Shown in pieces: positions 32,512-32,799 of a DNA stretch of 32,799 nucleotides. The stretch is from positions 1-32,799 of the forward strand of contig JALWPV010000001.1 in assembly GCA_027080775.1 (NCBI GenBank). The letters run 5' to 3'. The position numbers and the translations under genes were made by a program. Source of the DNA: Acidilobaceae archaeon. GTDB lineage: Archaea; Thermoproteota; Thermoprotei_A; Sulfolobales; Acidilobaceae. The stretch's first letter is position 1. Each line of letters begins with the position of its first letter. The notes below the pieces were generated by a model. It saw only the letters and a program-made list of their open reading frames with translations. It searched no databases and had not been told where the DNA came from.

Positions 32512-32799
32512 TTGACTCCCCGGTTGAGCCTTGTCGACTGGATCCTGGGGGCCCGTGGGGGCGGCTGTGACGAGCCGCGGATCATGGCGTGGGAGCTACC
32601 CGGCCCGGGGCCCGTGTGGCCTAGCGATGCCGCGAGCCTGTGCCCCACTGGTAGGGACGTGTGGCTTAGGAGGAGGGCCCTGCTGGGGAAGAGGAGCGCT
32701 GCGATGAGCCTGGGGTCTAGGAGGCACTCCGAGGCCCTCGGCGTGTGGAGGGCCGCCATTGAGGGGGGCCGGGAGGCCCTTGTGGGGGTTGCGCGTGGG
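32512..32799 (+). CDS. csa1: Csa1 (type I-A Cas4-like adaptation protein), 5' part only
   Basis: 96 residues before the window ends. From TTG 32512 it reads MTPRLSLVDWILGARGG, then CDEPRIMAWELPGPGPV, and the telling ASLCPTGRDVWLRRRALLGKRS followed by GSRRHSEALGVW. The Cys-Pro-Thr-x-Arg-Asp-x-Trp-Leu-Arg-Arg block, holding the first Fe-S cysteine of the Cas4/Csa1 nuclease family, is characteristic of Csa1 in crenarchaeal type I-A systems; the rest (nuclease core and other cysteines) lies outside. GTG 32506 or TTG 32524 are other starts; TACTTTATTT at 32480-32489 would give a near-leaderless message from 32512. Divergent from the array, which shares the leader region. Confidence 0.78.
   Translation, partial: MTPRLSLVDWILGARGGGCDEPRIMAWELPGPGPVWPSDAASLCPTGRDVWLRRRALLGKRSAAMSLGSRRHSEALGVWRAAIEGGREALVGVARG

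Noticed and set aside
32460-32759. 99-codon minus-strand ORF at the right edge
   Set aside because: Lies opposite csa1, which has a recognisable family motif; the minus product resembles nothing and is a shadow.

Overview
The window reads as chromosome of a very G+C-rich (about two thirds by eye) hyperthermophilic crenarchaeon, most like the Desulfurococcales/Pyrodictiaceae. Signs of this are an archaeal family B polymerase of the PolB3 kind, archaeal DnaG, archaeal TyrS, translin, a split class I fumarase, a C1-G72 tRNA-Tyr with an intron, the phosphomevalonate dehydratase/anhydromevalonate-phosphate decarboxylase branch of the archaeal mevalonate pathway (absent from Sulfolobales), and a type I-A CRISPR locus. 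Most genes start with GTG or TTG behind GGTG/GGAGG sites or close to the predicted transcription start. Genes are tightly packed; many overlap by 1-50 bases.

Layout: 1-1813 (-) DUF2207 membrane protein, cut by the window edge and carrying an apparent frameshift; 1971-2900 (+) DUF2797; 2919-4957 (-) acyl-CoA dehydrogenase with an acetoacetate-decarboxylase-family enzyme; 5078-8829 (+) RuvC-like protein, then decarboxylase (UbiD family), aconitase-X large and small subunits (isoprenoid synthesis) and a tiny membrane protein; 8826-9050 (-) wHTH protein; 9135-9470 (+) unknown; 9457-11183 (-) nucleoside phosphorylase and PfkB sugar/nucleoside kinase; 11260-12802 (+) small membrane protein and a PP-loop ATPase; 12841-15252 (+) DNA polymerase B meeting DnaG (15249-16526, -) tail to tail; 16614-18747 (-) TyrS and an M42 aminopeptidase; 18819-19667 (+) ThiR-like regulator; 19678-19786 (-) tRNA-Tyr with a 34-nt intron; 19952-22272 (-) GcvT, translin and an unknown helical protein; 22354-23187 (+) CDF transporter; 23232-24807 a small charged protein, a DUF2286-like protein and a KaiC-like ATPase.

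The 542-base gap 24808-25349 holds no gene but folds into a long rod closed by perfectly complementary ends, with a TATA-like element and a T-run placed for a minus-strand transcript. It is the best candidate here for an undescribed RNA. Then come the two fumarase subunits (-), a class II aldolase (+), an aKMT-like methyltransferase (-) and a radical SAM protein (-).

The right end is a CRISPR locus: 40 identical 25-nt repeats plus one decayed terminal repeat (29359-31959), transcribed leftwards, an A+T-rich leader with duplicated motifs, and the 5' end of csa1 (cas4-like, type I-A adaptation) running off the right edge.
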